Made by a program: the position numbers and the translations under genes. From Candidatus Hydrogenedentota bacterium (GTDB taxonomy: Bacteria > Hydrogenedentota > Hydrogenedentia > Hydrogenedentales > SLHB01), in assembly GCA_016934125.1 (NCBI GenBank), contig JAFGTL010000174.1, positions 1 to 6,678 of the forward strand: a stretch of 6,678 nucleotides of DNA, read 5' to 3'. Each line of letters starts with the position of its first letter. Positions within the stretch are counted from its first letter, which is position 1. The notes below the pieces were generated by a model. The model saw only the letters and a program-made list of their open reading frames with translations, was not told the DNA's origin and did no database searches. Below are positions 1-6,452 of this stretch, piece by piece.

Positions 1-238
1 CGACACTTGACAGGAAGGTGTGAGACATGGAGTCCAGGTACTTGGTGTGCACGCTCGGGAGCCACCGGAGGTTCACGCCCCGGTAGGTGGACGGGCGGTC
101 GGTGTAGTGGCTACTCCGGCAATACACGGTCACGTCATGTCCTCGTGCGGCCAGGCGGACGCCGATTTCCTCCGCAAATGTCTCGAATCCCCCATAGCTT
201 GCCGGGATTCCGCGCGTGCCTAGTATGGCTATTCTCAT
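1..238 (-). CDS. Glycosyltransferase with DUF1972 N-terminal domain, GT4 type (partial at left edge)
   Basis: The first 79 codons of a gene that runs off the left edge. The translation starts MRIAILGTRGIPASYGGFET (1-20) and continues FAEEIGVRLAARGHDVTVYC (21-40). This is the hallmark opening of DUF1972-containing GT4 glycosyltransferases (rhamnosyltransferase-like group), including the TRGIP and GGFE motifs. The stretch YRGVNLRWLP (52-61) and KYLDSMSHTFLSS (66-78) match the next conserved block of the same domain. The frame is open upstream to about 364, but the family start and the lack of any other in-frame ATG or GTG fix ATG 238. No convincing Shine-Dalgarno precedes it (only GTGGA abutting the ATG), which is unusual beside its neighbours. 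The donor-binding half with the EX7E motif is outside the window. Sugar and acceptor are unknown. It lies 223 nt downstream of the coupled series and appears to have its own promoter. Confidence 0.9.
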   Translation of the reverse strand, partial: MRIAILGTRGIPASYGGFETFAEEIGVRLAARGHDVTVYCRSSHYTDRPSTYRGVNLRWLPSVHTKYLDSMSHTFLSSV

Positions 239-277
239 TCCACGGAGTTCGTTGTTCGCCGACCGACGCTCGAGCCG

Positions 278-305
278 CCGCGCACGACCACGTCGAAGTG
301 CGCGG
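278..305 (-). repeat. Leader hairpin in the 5' untranslated region of the DUF1972 gene
   Basis: A perfect 8-base inverted repeat, CCGCGCAC (305-298 on the minus strand) and GTGCGCGG (285-278), encloses a 12-nt loop that itself contains GAC/GTC. It lies between the predicted transcription start near 332 and the ATG at 238, ending about 39 nt before the start codon. No U-tract follows, so it is not an intrinsic terminator. A role in leader stability or translation control is possible, but so is chance in GC-rich sequence. Confidence 0.4.
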
Positions 306-338
306 TGGGCCGCACATGCAGCTCTGCTTATTATGTAA

Positions 339-368
339 ATTATTGACTGGGGCAGACCTATCTGTCAA
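339..368 (-). promoter_or_regulatory. Sigma70-like promoter for the DUF1972 glycosyltransferase gene
   Basis: On the minus strand TTGACA (368-363, 6 of 6 match to the -35 consensus) is followed after 18 nt by AATAAT (344-339, 5 of 6 match to the -10 consensus). Transcription would start near 332, leaving a leader of about 94 nt before the ATG at 238. The site lies in the only non-coding gap and points toward the gene that begins there, which supports it. Whether the host's main sigma factor reads this consensus is inferred, not shown. Confidence 0.6.
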
Positions 369-413
369 GTGATAAATTGCGGTTCGTTGAGGTATGCGCA
401 TTTTTTGCATTTT

Positions 414-458
414 GCGTCGGCCGGGCTACCCGTGCCTCGGACATCCACGGCCGGACGC
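414..458 (-). repeat. Hairpin-forming inverted repeat just after the last coupled gene
   Basis: On the transcribed strand GCGT-C-CGGCCG (458-448) can pair with CGGCCG-ACGC (423-414): 10 base pairs with one bulged base (454) around a 24-nt loop, starting 3 nt after the TGA of the second GT4. An inner alternative stem CCGTG/CACGG is also possible. It is followed by an A-rich rather than U-rich stretch, so it is not a standard intrinsic terminator. It could protect the mRNA 3' end, weakly terminate, or be chance in GC-rich DNA. Confidence 0.4.
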
Positions 459-461
459 ATC

Positions 462-1577
462 TCACGCGAGCGCCGCGCGGTAGCCGGCCAGAGCGGCCTC
501 GGCCATGGCCTGCCGCGTATATCGCGCCGCGCGAGCGGGGCCTGCGTCACGGAGTTGCGTCCGTAGCGTCTCGTCCGTAAGGATACGGCGCAGTCCCTGC
601 TCGATCGCGTCCACATCGAGGGGGTCGCAATGGACGGCGGCATCGCGGCTGGCCTCGCGGATGGCGGGATCGGTGGAGGCGAGGACGGGCGCGGCACAGG
701 CGAGCGCTTCGAGCACGGGTAGCCCAAACCCTTCGTAGATCGAGACATAGGCGAACGCATCGGCGGCGGACAGGAGATGGGGAAGGTGGGGGCGGTCGAC
801 GTAGCCGATGAAGCGGAGTCGATCGCCGAGCCCGATGGGTTCCAGTTCGGCGAGGACTTGCCTGTACATCCAGATCCGCGGGCCGGCCACAACGAGCGAG
901 TGGGGGAAGCCTTGGGCCGCGAGCCGGGCGAACGCGGCGGCCAACCGGGTGAGATTCTTGCGCGGCTGGAGCGCGCCAACGTAGAGCACGTAAGGCGGTT
1001 GCACGCCGTACTGGCCGAGCACGGCTTGGCGGTCCGGCCCGTCGGCGATGGGGCGGAACAGGGGCGCCACGCCCGGGGCTACGACGTCGATTCGATCCAG
1101 GGGGACGCGGTAGGAGTCTGCGATGTCCTGTTTCACGGCCTCGGTGAGGGCGAACACCCGCGCTGCCCGGCGGAGTGTCGGGGGGGTGAGGGCCGCGAGG
1201 CGGTAGCGCGTCGTGGGCCGGAGCAAGTCGGGGTGGTGTTTCCAGACGATGTCGTGGATGCTGACCACGTAGGGGCAGGGGCAGTATGGGGGCGCCGCAT
1301 ACTGCACGTGGAGGAGGTCGGCCCGGGTGTGCTGGGCGGCCAATGGGAGCAGAATGGGCACCCGCACCCACGACCATGGCAGGCCCAGCGGGAACGTCTG
1401 GAATCCGGCCACGGCCTCGGGATCGGCCTCGACCGCCGGGCTGACGTAGGCGACGGCGTCGACATCGGCGGCCGGGTGTTCCCGTAGCGCGGCGAGCAAC
1501 TCGCGCATATACGTCTCATTTCCACCGGCTTTTGTGCCGATGGCGTGTGCGTCGATGCCGAGTCGGAGGCGTGTCAT
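462..1577 (-). CDS. Glycosyltransferase, GT4 family (mannosyltransferase-like GT-B)
   Basis: A 371-residue GT-B enzyme, probably adding a sugar to the lipid-linked repeat unit at the cytoplasmic face. Visible family marks are LGIDAHAIG (6-14) and GGNETYMRELLAAL (18-31) at the acceptor-domain start, VVSIHDIVWKHHP (104-116), LYVGALQPRKN (198-208, Arg206 and Lys207 as likely phosphate contacts), LVVAGP (228-233), and the EX7E motif Glu282-Glu290 in YEGFGLPVLEA. The tail DAAVHCDPLDVDAIEQGL (312-329) matches the 'dAA.yvdPlD..ai' segment of mannosyltransferase-like GT4 proteins, but the donor sugar is not proven. In ALACAAPVLAS (291-301) the usual Gly of 'acGaPV' is Ala295, a mild oddity. The start overlaps the previous stop as ATGA; only a weak GGGAA precedes it, so coupling is likely. 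It is not a copy of the upstream GT4: outside the motifs the two differ greatly. It is the last gene of the overlapping series. Confidence 0.93.
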   Translation of the reverse strand: MTRLRLGIDAHAIGTKAGGNETYMRELLAALREHPAADVDAVAYVSPAVEADPEAVAGFQTFPLGLPWSWVRVPILLPLAAQHTRADLLHVQYAAPPYCPCPYVVSIHDIVWKHHPDLLRPTTRYRLAALTPPTLRRAARVFALTEAVKQDIADSYRVPLDRIDVVAPGVAPLFRPIADGPDRQAVLGQYGVQPPYVLYVGALQPRKNLTRLAAAFARLAAQGFPHSLVVAGPRIWMYRQVLAELEPIGLGDRLRFIGYVDRPHLPHLLSAADAFAYVSIYEGFGLPVLEALACAAPVLASTDPAIREASRDAAVHCDPLDVDAIEQGLRRILTDETLRTQLRDAGPARAARYTRQAMAEAALAGYRAALA

Positions 1578-2752
1578 GGGCGTTTCCCGGGGCCGCGATA
1601 CGCCTCGATGGCCTCGCGATAGGTGTCGGCCACCTGGCGAATCATGGTGTCCAGCGTGAACGACTGCTCAACCCAGGCACGAGCGGCTGCGCCCATGGAC
1701 TCGCGGCGGTCGGGCGCGGAGAGGAGCGTGCCTAAGGCGCCGGCCAACGCCCGGGCATCGCCCGGGGGCGCCAGGAGTCCCGTGTCGGGGAGGTGCATCG
1801 TCTCGCAGGTGCCCCCGATATCCGACGCTACGACGGGCAGGCCGGCCAACTGCGCCTCGAGGATGGCGGTCGGGAATCCCTCCTCCTGTACGGAGGGTTG
1901 GGCGAAGACATCCATGCTCGCCAGGGCGGCGGGCAGGTTGTCGCAGAAGCCGGTGAACGTGACGCGCTCCTTGAGGCCGCACTGGGCCGCATGGGCTTCG
2001 AGCCCGGCCTTGGCGGGGCCGTCGCCTACGATGAGGAGCCGCAGGGCGGGGAACTTGTCCCGGAGCGCGGCCGCGGCGTCGAGGAGATGGATGTGGCCCT
2101 TCTCGATGGAGAGCCGGCTGACGGTGCCGACAACTTGGGCGTCTTCCGGGAGGCCGAAGCGGGCACGGGCCGCGGCACGGGATTCCCCGGTATTCAACGC
2201 GGAGGTATCGAGGCCGGTGTGGATCACGCGGATCCGTTCTTCCGGCGTTGTTCCCCTCAGGATCTTGCCTTTCATGTGGTTGGACACCGTGATGACGCGG
2301 TCGAACCGGCGCAGGGCGCGGTGGCTCTCGATCCAGGTGTACAGGGTGCGGCGCAGGGGGAAGAGGGCGTCCCACCAGCCGTAGGCACTCGCGACGCAGG
2401 CGCAGGGCCAGCGGTCCCGCCCCAACCCGATGAGGACATTCGAGTGGGGGTCGTGGGTATGGATGAGGTTGATAGCGTAGCGCTCGATAAGATCGGACAC
2501 GGCCCGCCGGGCGCGCCACCAGTCGCGGCGGCTCATCCAGGGGATCCGCTCGTCGGCGAGGGGGAGGTCGCGTTTCCGCGCCTCGCGAATGAACTCCTCG
2601 TCGCCTTTGCCCCGGGTGCGGAAGGGGACGCAGACGATGTTGAACTGATCGCGGGGGAGGTGCTTGAGCAGGTGGAGGACGATGGTATGGGAGCCGCCGA
2701 AGGCCCAGGTGCGGATGAGGAAGAGGACATTGACACGCGGCGGCGTGGTCAT
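1574..2752 (-). CDS. Glycosyltransferase, GT4 family (GT-B fold)
   Basis: A 392-residue cytoplasmic or membrane-associated enzyme expected to transfer a sugar from a nucleotide donor to the growing lipid-linked glycan. The N-terminal acceptor domain begins with VNVLFLIRTWAFGGSHTIVLHLL (split here as residues 7-16 and 17-29), containing the GG turn of the GT4 family, and has the HTHDPHSN strand end at 98-105. The C-terminal donor domain has GTVSRLSIEKG (209-219, with Arg213 and Lys218 as likely diphosphate contacts), LLIVGDGP (239-246), and the EX7E motif Glu291-Glu299 in EEGFPTAILEA, followed by AGLPVVASDIGG (303-314). Length is normal for the family. Donor and acceptor cannot be read from the sequence. 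The start at ATG 2752 overlaps the hydrolase stop as ATGA and has a strong GGAGGA site. An in-frame start at 3067 would add 105 Arg/Gly-rich residues that are only a shadow of the hydrolase gene. Confidence 0.93.
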   Translation of the reverse strand: MTTPPRVNVLFLIRTWAFGGSHTIVLHLLKHLPRDQFNIVCVPFRTRGKGDEEFIREARKRDLPLADERIPWMSRRDWWRARRAVSDLIERYAINLIHTHDPHSNVLIGLGRDRWPCACVASAYGWWDALFPLRRTLYTWIESHRALRRFDRVITVSNHMKGKILRGTTPEERIRVIHTGLDTSALNTGESRAAARARFGLPEDAQVVGTVSRLSIEKGHIHLLDAAAALRDKFPALRLLIVGDGPAKAGLEAHAAQCGLKERVTFTGFCDNLPAALASMDVFAQPSVQEEGFPTAILEAQLAGLPVVASDIGGTCETMHLPDTGLLAPPGDARALAGALGTLLSAPDRRESMGAAARAWVEQSFTLDTMIRQVADTYREAIEAYRGPGKRP

Positions 2753-4938
2753 GATGCGTCCTCCGGGGCCAAGGTGAGATGGCTCACGCCCCCTTCCTCG
2801 ATGCGCACCTCCGATTCGAGCCGTTCGCCTCCGGGCAATGTGGCGGTCACCCGGTGCCGGCCGGCGAATGGGCGCACCTCGGCCAGGCCGTCGGCGCCGG
2901 TTTCGGCCTCGGCGTCGGTGCTCCATTGCCGGATCAGGCCGCTGAGGCGTTCGTAGACGGGCTTGGGATGGCCGGCCTTGTCGATCAACCCGCCCGAGAT
3001 CACCGAGGGTTTCGCGTCGGATATGTCCCACCAGGTGACGGACTGCACCGAGGGGTTGCCGAAGCACAAGGTGAACACGGCCTCGGCATAGTCGGCCTGG
3101 GTGGCCTCTGTCCAGGGTTCACGCCAGTATCCGGCGAACGCGTCGGCGCCGTAGCTCGATGGCAAAGAGAACTCGGTGATGTGAATGGGTTTGCCGAACG
3201 CGCGGTATCCGTCGACCATGTCGACGAGCCGTGCGGGTGTCACGGCGGGGCCTTGGAGGCCCCCGAAGGACTCGTTGAACCGGAACCCGGGATAGAACTG
3301 GATGCCGATCACGTCGACATGTTCGAGTGCGTCCTGGGCGGCGGCCCGTTCGAGGGCCTCCGAGTAGGTTAGCGGGAACGGCGATGCGGGCTCGTTGTCG
3401 ACGCCGAAGAAGAGGTACTTCGTGCCGTAGTCGACTTCGTGGCCACTGTTCACAAGTGTGGTGATGCCCGGAACCGACTTCATCGCGTGGGCGGAGCCGG
3501 CCAGCAGGGCGTTCACCATGGGCCGGGGCATCCCGACGGCGTTGGTGCCCGCCGGCTCGTTGAGGGCTTCCCACAAGTCGATGGCGCCGCCGAAGGCCTG
3601 CGTCAGGGTGCGGGCCTGCTCGATGGCGGCCGCGCACAGTTCGGCGTGCCCCATCGCCTTGGCCCGTTCCGGTAGGATGCCGTACTCCTGGAGCCACACG
3701 ACGCCGTGGGCTTTCACGCGGTATCCAAGCCGCCGGAGCGCCGAAATGCCGAAAACCTGCTCGATGCCGGCTACGTCGGGCCGGCCGCCTCGCGCGTCTG
3801 TCCAGTTCCAGCCGAGGAGCACGGTGGCCATCTCGAAGCCGGCGTTCCGGGCTGCATCGAAGGCCGCGGCGTTGTACGGGCTGCCCTCGAACACGCCGAA
3901 CCGGAACGCGTGGGATTGCTGGGCCACGTGCACGCGGCATCCCGGCACGGGATTGCCCGACTTGTCGGCGACGCGGATGCGGAGCGTGCCGGATCGGGCC
4001 GCCGGAATCGCCGTCCGGGCCGCTTCCACCTCGAGCGCGTCGCGCAGGCGGAGCGCGTCGACGAGGACGCGGTCGGCCGAGGCCGCACGTTCGGGGGCCG
4101 TGGGTTGGGCGCATGCGGCGTCGAGGGCCTTGCGCACGGGGGCGATGCGGGCCGCTGCAGCCTGGCCGAAGGCCGGCTGCCGGCGCTCGAGATCGGCGAT
4201 GGCCGTTCGGGCGAACTCGACGTTCAACTCGATGGAGACGCCCTGGCCCTCTGCGGCGATGCGGTAGCCTTGGCCCGCGTTATCCGCGCGGAGGTGGAGC
4301 TTGCCGTATCCTTGGGTTGGCCAGAACAACACCTGAACGGCGTAGGGGCCGGCCGGTTCGACCACGAGGGCGGGCAGGCCCTGCTCGCGGCGCGAGCCGT
4401 GGTCGCGCGCGGCCGCGTCGTATACCGGCCAGGCCACGGCCGGGCGGAGTTGGTCCTTCAGGTTCGTGGCGAACATGAACTGGCCGCCGAACCGGCCGTT
4501 GCGCTCGAAGTCCTGCCAGCGCATGAGCGCGCCGTCGGGGGCGTAGGCCGTGAGCACGAGGCAGCCGACGGGTGGCAGCCGCAGGTGCACCGTGTCCGCG
4601 CCGTCGAGGCGGTACAGTCGGGGCTGGACGGCATAGATGCCCAGGCCGTCTTCGTCTTGCGTGGGGGGCGGTTGCACGGCGAGGTAGCCGGGGCGCGTCG
4701 CTGGCGTGTCACCCGGCGCGGTCGGTTCGATGGCGAAGGCGCCGGACGCGTCCGTCGAGGCGTAACCGAGGGTGGAGAAGTCCATCGAGAGGAGTGCCAC
4801 GAAGGCGTAGGGAACGGGGCGGCCGCCGGTGCGCTCGATGGTGCCGGACAGGCCTGACGCGTCCGGGCAGTGCACACCGGCCAGGAACAGCAGGATCAGG
4901 ATGCAGCGCGCTGCGGCCTCCCTGCACGTGGGCGTCAC
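2749..4938 (-). CDS. Secreted multidomain GH10-like (clan GH-A) glycoside hydrolase
   Basis: A 729-residue protein. Residues 1-28 look like a Sec signal peptide (Arg6, Arg11, core CILILLFLAG); no lipobox precedes Cys24. Residues 29-75 resemble a carboxypeptidase-regulatory-like beta domain (SGTIERTGGRPVPYAFVALL, TDASGAFAI). Residues 76-240 are beta-rich and unassigned; 241-312 are probably helical. From about 317 a strand pair (SGNPVPGCRVHVAQQSHAFRFG) leads into a TIM barrel to about 672. Barrel motifs are KAHGVVW (409-415), WEALNEP (456-462, acid/base Glu461), IGIQFYP (544-550), HITEF (586-590, nucleophile Glu589) and TWWDISD (635-641). Residues 675-725 look like a beta-sandwich tail. The fold and catalytic pair fit GH10, but several classical subsite residues look substituted, so xylan is doubtful. 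It probably acts in the periplasm or outside, on the polymer made by its neighbours. GTG 4938 is chosen for the GTGA overlap with the ligase-like gene. Confidence 0.85.
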   Translation of the reverse strand: MTPTCREAAARCILILLFLAGVHCPDASGLSGTIERTGGRPVPYAFVALLSMDFSTLGYASTDASGAFAIEPTAPGDTPATRPGYLAVQPPPTQDEDGLGIYAVQPRLYRLDGADTVHLRLPPVGCLVLTAYAPDGALMRWQDFERNGRFGGQFMFATNLKDQLRPAVAWPVYDAAARDHGSRREQGLPALVVEPAGPYAVQVLFWPTQGYGKLHLRADNAGQGYRIAAEGQGVSIELNVEFARTAIADLERRQPAFGQAAAARIAPVRKALDAACAQPTAPERAASADRVLVDALRLRDALEVEAARTAIPAARSGTLRIRVADKSGNPVPGCRVHVAQQSHAFRFGVFEGSPYNAAAFDAARNAGFEMATVLLGWNWTDARGGRPDVAGIEQVFGISALRRLGYRVKAHGVVWLQEYGILPERAKAMGHAELCAAAIEQARTLTQAFGGAIDLWEALNEPAGTNAVGMPRPMVNALLAGSAHAMKSVPGITTLVNSGHEVDYGTKYLFFGVDNEPASPFPLTYSEALERAAAQDALEHVDVIGIQFYPGFRFNESFGGLQGPAVTPARLVDMVDGYRAFGKPIHITEFSLPSSYGADAFAGYWREPWTEATQADYAEAVFTLCFGNPSVQSVTWWDISDAKPSVISGGLIDKAGHPKPVYERLSGLIRQWSTDAEAETGADGLAEVRPFAGRHRVTATLPGGERLESEVRIEEGGVSHLTLAPEDAS
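2759..2764 (-). promoter_or_regulatory. Strong ribosome binding site that fixes the GT4 start at 2752
   Basis: GGAGGA sits 6 nt before ATG 2752, inside the last codons of the hydrolase gene. It is the best Shine-Dalgarno match in the window and decides for this start over the longer reading frame from 3067. Confidence 0.75.
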
Positions 4939-6452
4939 GTCGGCATCAACTCCCGGGTGGGTTCATCGGGTTTCTTGGGCGCGGCCACGTGGGCGTGGAT
5001 CAGCGGGAACACGACGGCCATGACCGCGACCATCCACCAGATCTTCTGGAGAAGCGCGTGGAGGAAGAGGGCGCAGAACACGAAGCTCAGGAGGCTCACC
5101 TCGATGGCGCCGGCGAGTTGAGCGGCCTGCCGATCGCCCGCGCGCGTCAGGGCTTTCTCGGAGCGCTGAACGTTCCGGATCAGGCGGGCCAGGAGCAGCA
5201 GGGCGAGGAGCAGGCCGACGACGCCGGTTTCGGCGCCCAACTGGAGATACATGTTGTGGGGGCCGTAATACACGGGATCCCACCCTTGATTGTCGATCAG
5301 CCACCGCAGGTTGGCGGCAACCCAGTGATCTTCGCCCTGGAACCGGAGGCCGAACCCGCCCAATCCCTCCCCGACGAGGGGCTCGTCTTCCATGTACTCC
5401 CAGGCGTAGCGCTGGAGATCCATGCGGGCGTGTGTCGACGAACTCTTCGAGTACTGGGTGAAATCGATGACGCGTTCCTTGTAGGCGGACGGCAACACGA
5501 ACCACGCCGCCACCAACGCGACGGCCAGGGCCGACACGCGGTAGGGATTGAAGCGGACGAGGCGTTTGAACACGAGCACCGTGGCTACGGCAAGCCCGAC
5601 GAGGAGCCCGAGCCGGGTGAACGTAAGAATGAGGGCGGTCACCTCACACAGCACGGCCACCACGGCCACGCACTTGCCCCGCCAGGATTTCGCCGTGCTG
5701 AACCAATAGGTATTGAGCGGGAGAATCAACAGCAGGGCCATGGCGAGCCAGTTCGAGTGGCCGGCCCGTCCGCTCACGCGGATCGCCGGGCCCGACTGCA
5801 CGCCCTCGTAGTCGACGTAGGCTTTCTGGGCGCCCGCGCCCAGTCCCTGGAAGCCGGCTTCCCCGGAGAACTGGAGGCTCGGGAGCACGTACTGCGCCAG
5901 GGCGAACAGGGACATGATGAGGCCGCACACCAGGATGAGCATGACGAAGTAGTGCAGTTTTTCGCGCGTGTCGAGCAGATGGACGGCCAGAATGAAGTAT
6001 CCGACGAGCGTGGCGAGCCGGATCCATTCCGGCACCTGATCGCGCCACACGGCCGAGTTCGCAATGCCGAGCGCGGCCCATCCCAGGAATGCGACGAGCA
6101 GGAGGATCTCCCAGCCGAGTCGCAGGTTCTGTTTCCGCATGAGGAGGTTGGCGAGCCACGCGAGCACGGCGGCCGCGCCGCACAGTTTCGCGCCTGTCAC
6201 CGGAATGGCGGCCTGGATCGAGCCGATCGTGGCGCCCGATCCCGCCAGCAGGAGAAGGGCGGTTGTGGCGTACAGGCCCAGCACGGGATACATGAGGAAC
6301 ACGCCGAAGGCCACCAGGCCGAACACGCCTGCCACGGCCAACTCACCCCATGCCAGCACGCAGACGCCGAGTGCGATGGCCGCGCACAGGATTAGGAACA
6401 GCCCCATCACACTCCACCTGGCCGCGTCCCGCGTCCGGACTGTGGCTGTCAT
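4935..6452 (-). CDS. O-antigen ligase / Wzy-type polysaccharide polymerase family membrane protein
   Basis: A 505-residue inner-membrane protein with about 12 to 14 hydrophobic spans (for example 16-34, 114-131, 166-188, 232-249, 261-295, 307-322, 406-424, 447-488). The Wzy_C/O-antigen-ligase pattern is clear. It has GHSN at 231-234, TFTR with Arg280 at the head of a span, a long loop at about 323-405 that should be periplasmic, GEGLGGFG at 361-368, and HNMYLQLGAETG at 399-410 just before a span. In characterised WaaL proteins an Arg and a His at comparable places are essential; Arg280 and His399 are the candidates here. The family either ligates finished glycan to an acceptor or polymerises lipid-linked repeats, and sequence alone does not separate the two. 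I chose ATG 6452 because it forms an ATGA overlap with the upstream stop and has GGAGG 12 nt upstream. A longer in-frame start at 6611 would only add an Arg/Gly-rich tail overlapping the previous gene. Confidence 0.9.
   Translation of the reverse strand: MTATVRTRDAARWSVMGLFLILCAAIALGVCVLAWGELAVAGVFGLVAFGVFLMYPVLGLYATTALLLLAGSGATIGSIQAAIPVTGAKLCGAAAVLAWLANLLMRKQNLRLGWEILLLVAFLGWAALGIANSAVWRDQVPEWIRLATLVGYFILAVHLLDTREKLHYFVMLILVCGLIMSLFALAQYVLPSLQFSGEAGFQGLGAGAQKAYVDYEGVQSGPAIRVSGRAGHSNWLAMALLLILPLNTYWFSTAKSWRGKCVAVVAVLCEVTALILTFTRLGLLVGLAVATVLVFKRLVRFNPYRVSALAVALVAAWFVLPSAYKERVIDFTQYSKSSSTHARMDLQRYAWEYMEDEPLVGEGLGGFGLRFQGEDHWVAANLRWLIDNQGWDPVYYGPHNMYLQLGAETGVVGLLLALLLLARLIRNVQRSEKALTRAGDRQAAQLAGAIEVSLLSFVFCALFLHALLQKIWWMVAVMAVVFPLIHAHVAAPKKPDEPTRELMPT
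4950..4954 (-). promoter_or_regulatory. Weak ribosome binding site for the GH10-like gene
   Basis: GGGAG lies 11 nt before the GTG start at 4938. The combination of a GTG codon, long spacing and a 4-nt overlap suggests that translation depends largely on coupling to the upstream ligase-like gene. No better in-frame start is nearby. Confidence 0.4.

Larger units (their letters stand above)
239..461 (-). other. 223-base intergenic region between coupled operon and DUF1972 glycosyltransferase gene
   Basis: This is the only gap between genes in the window; every other junction overlaps by 4 nt. It holds, in transcription order, the hairpin after the GT4 stop, an A-tract region (413-401 on the minus strand, with a repeated GCAAAA/GCAAAAAA unit), a sigma70-like promoter and a GC-rich leader with a second hairpin. 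The stretch 330-413 is clearly more AT-rich than the surrounding genes. I see no conserved protein in any frame here; an open frame from 410 to 135 has no recognisable domain. Confidence 0.7.

Noticed and set aside
343..368. Inverted pair TTGAC / GTCAA around the promoter spacer as a possible operator
   Set aside because: Arms are only 5 bases and one arm is simply the -35 hexamer; too weak to call a regulator site.
4..371. CACTTGACAG at 4-13 on the plus strand repeated in inverted form at 362-371
   Set aside because: Only 10 bases; one copy is inside the DUF1972 coding region and no other element such as a transposase or target duplication accompanies it. Chance is an adequate explanation.
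135..410. Small minus-strand open frame of 91 codons in the intergenic region
   Set aside because: It overlaps the DUF1972 coding region out of frame, covers the promoter, and shows no family resemblance.
1793..2956. Plus-strand open frame of 387 codons opposite the first GT4 and the end of the hydrolase gene
   Set aside because: No domain or family pattern, antisense to well-supported motifs, and it spans the junction of two real genes.
2753..3067. N-terminal extension of the GT4 gene up to 3067
   Set aside because: The extra 105 residues are low-complexity Arg/Gly/Pro sequence overlapping the hydrolase in another frame. ATG 2752 has a strong GGAGGA and the conserved GT4 opening follows it directly.
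4867..4938. Lipoprotein signal in the hydrolase N-terminus (Cys12 or Cys24)
   Set aside because: The residues before Cys24 are GVH and before Cys12 are AAR; neither fits a lipobox, so an ordinary Sec signal is more likely.
4572..6395. Long plus-strand open frame of 607 codons opposite the ligase-like and hydrolase genes
   Set aside because: Its translation is rich in Arg, Gly, His and Glu with no recognisable domain, and it lies antisense to two convincing genes. Long antisense frames are common in GC-rich DNA.
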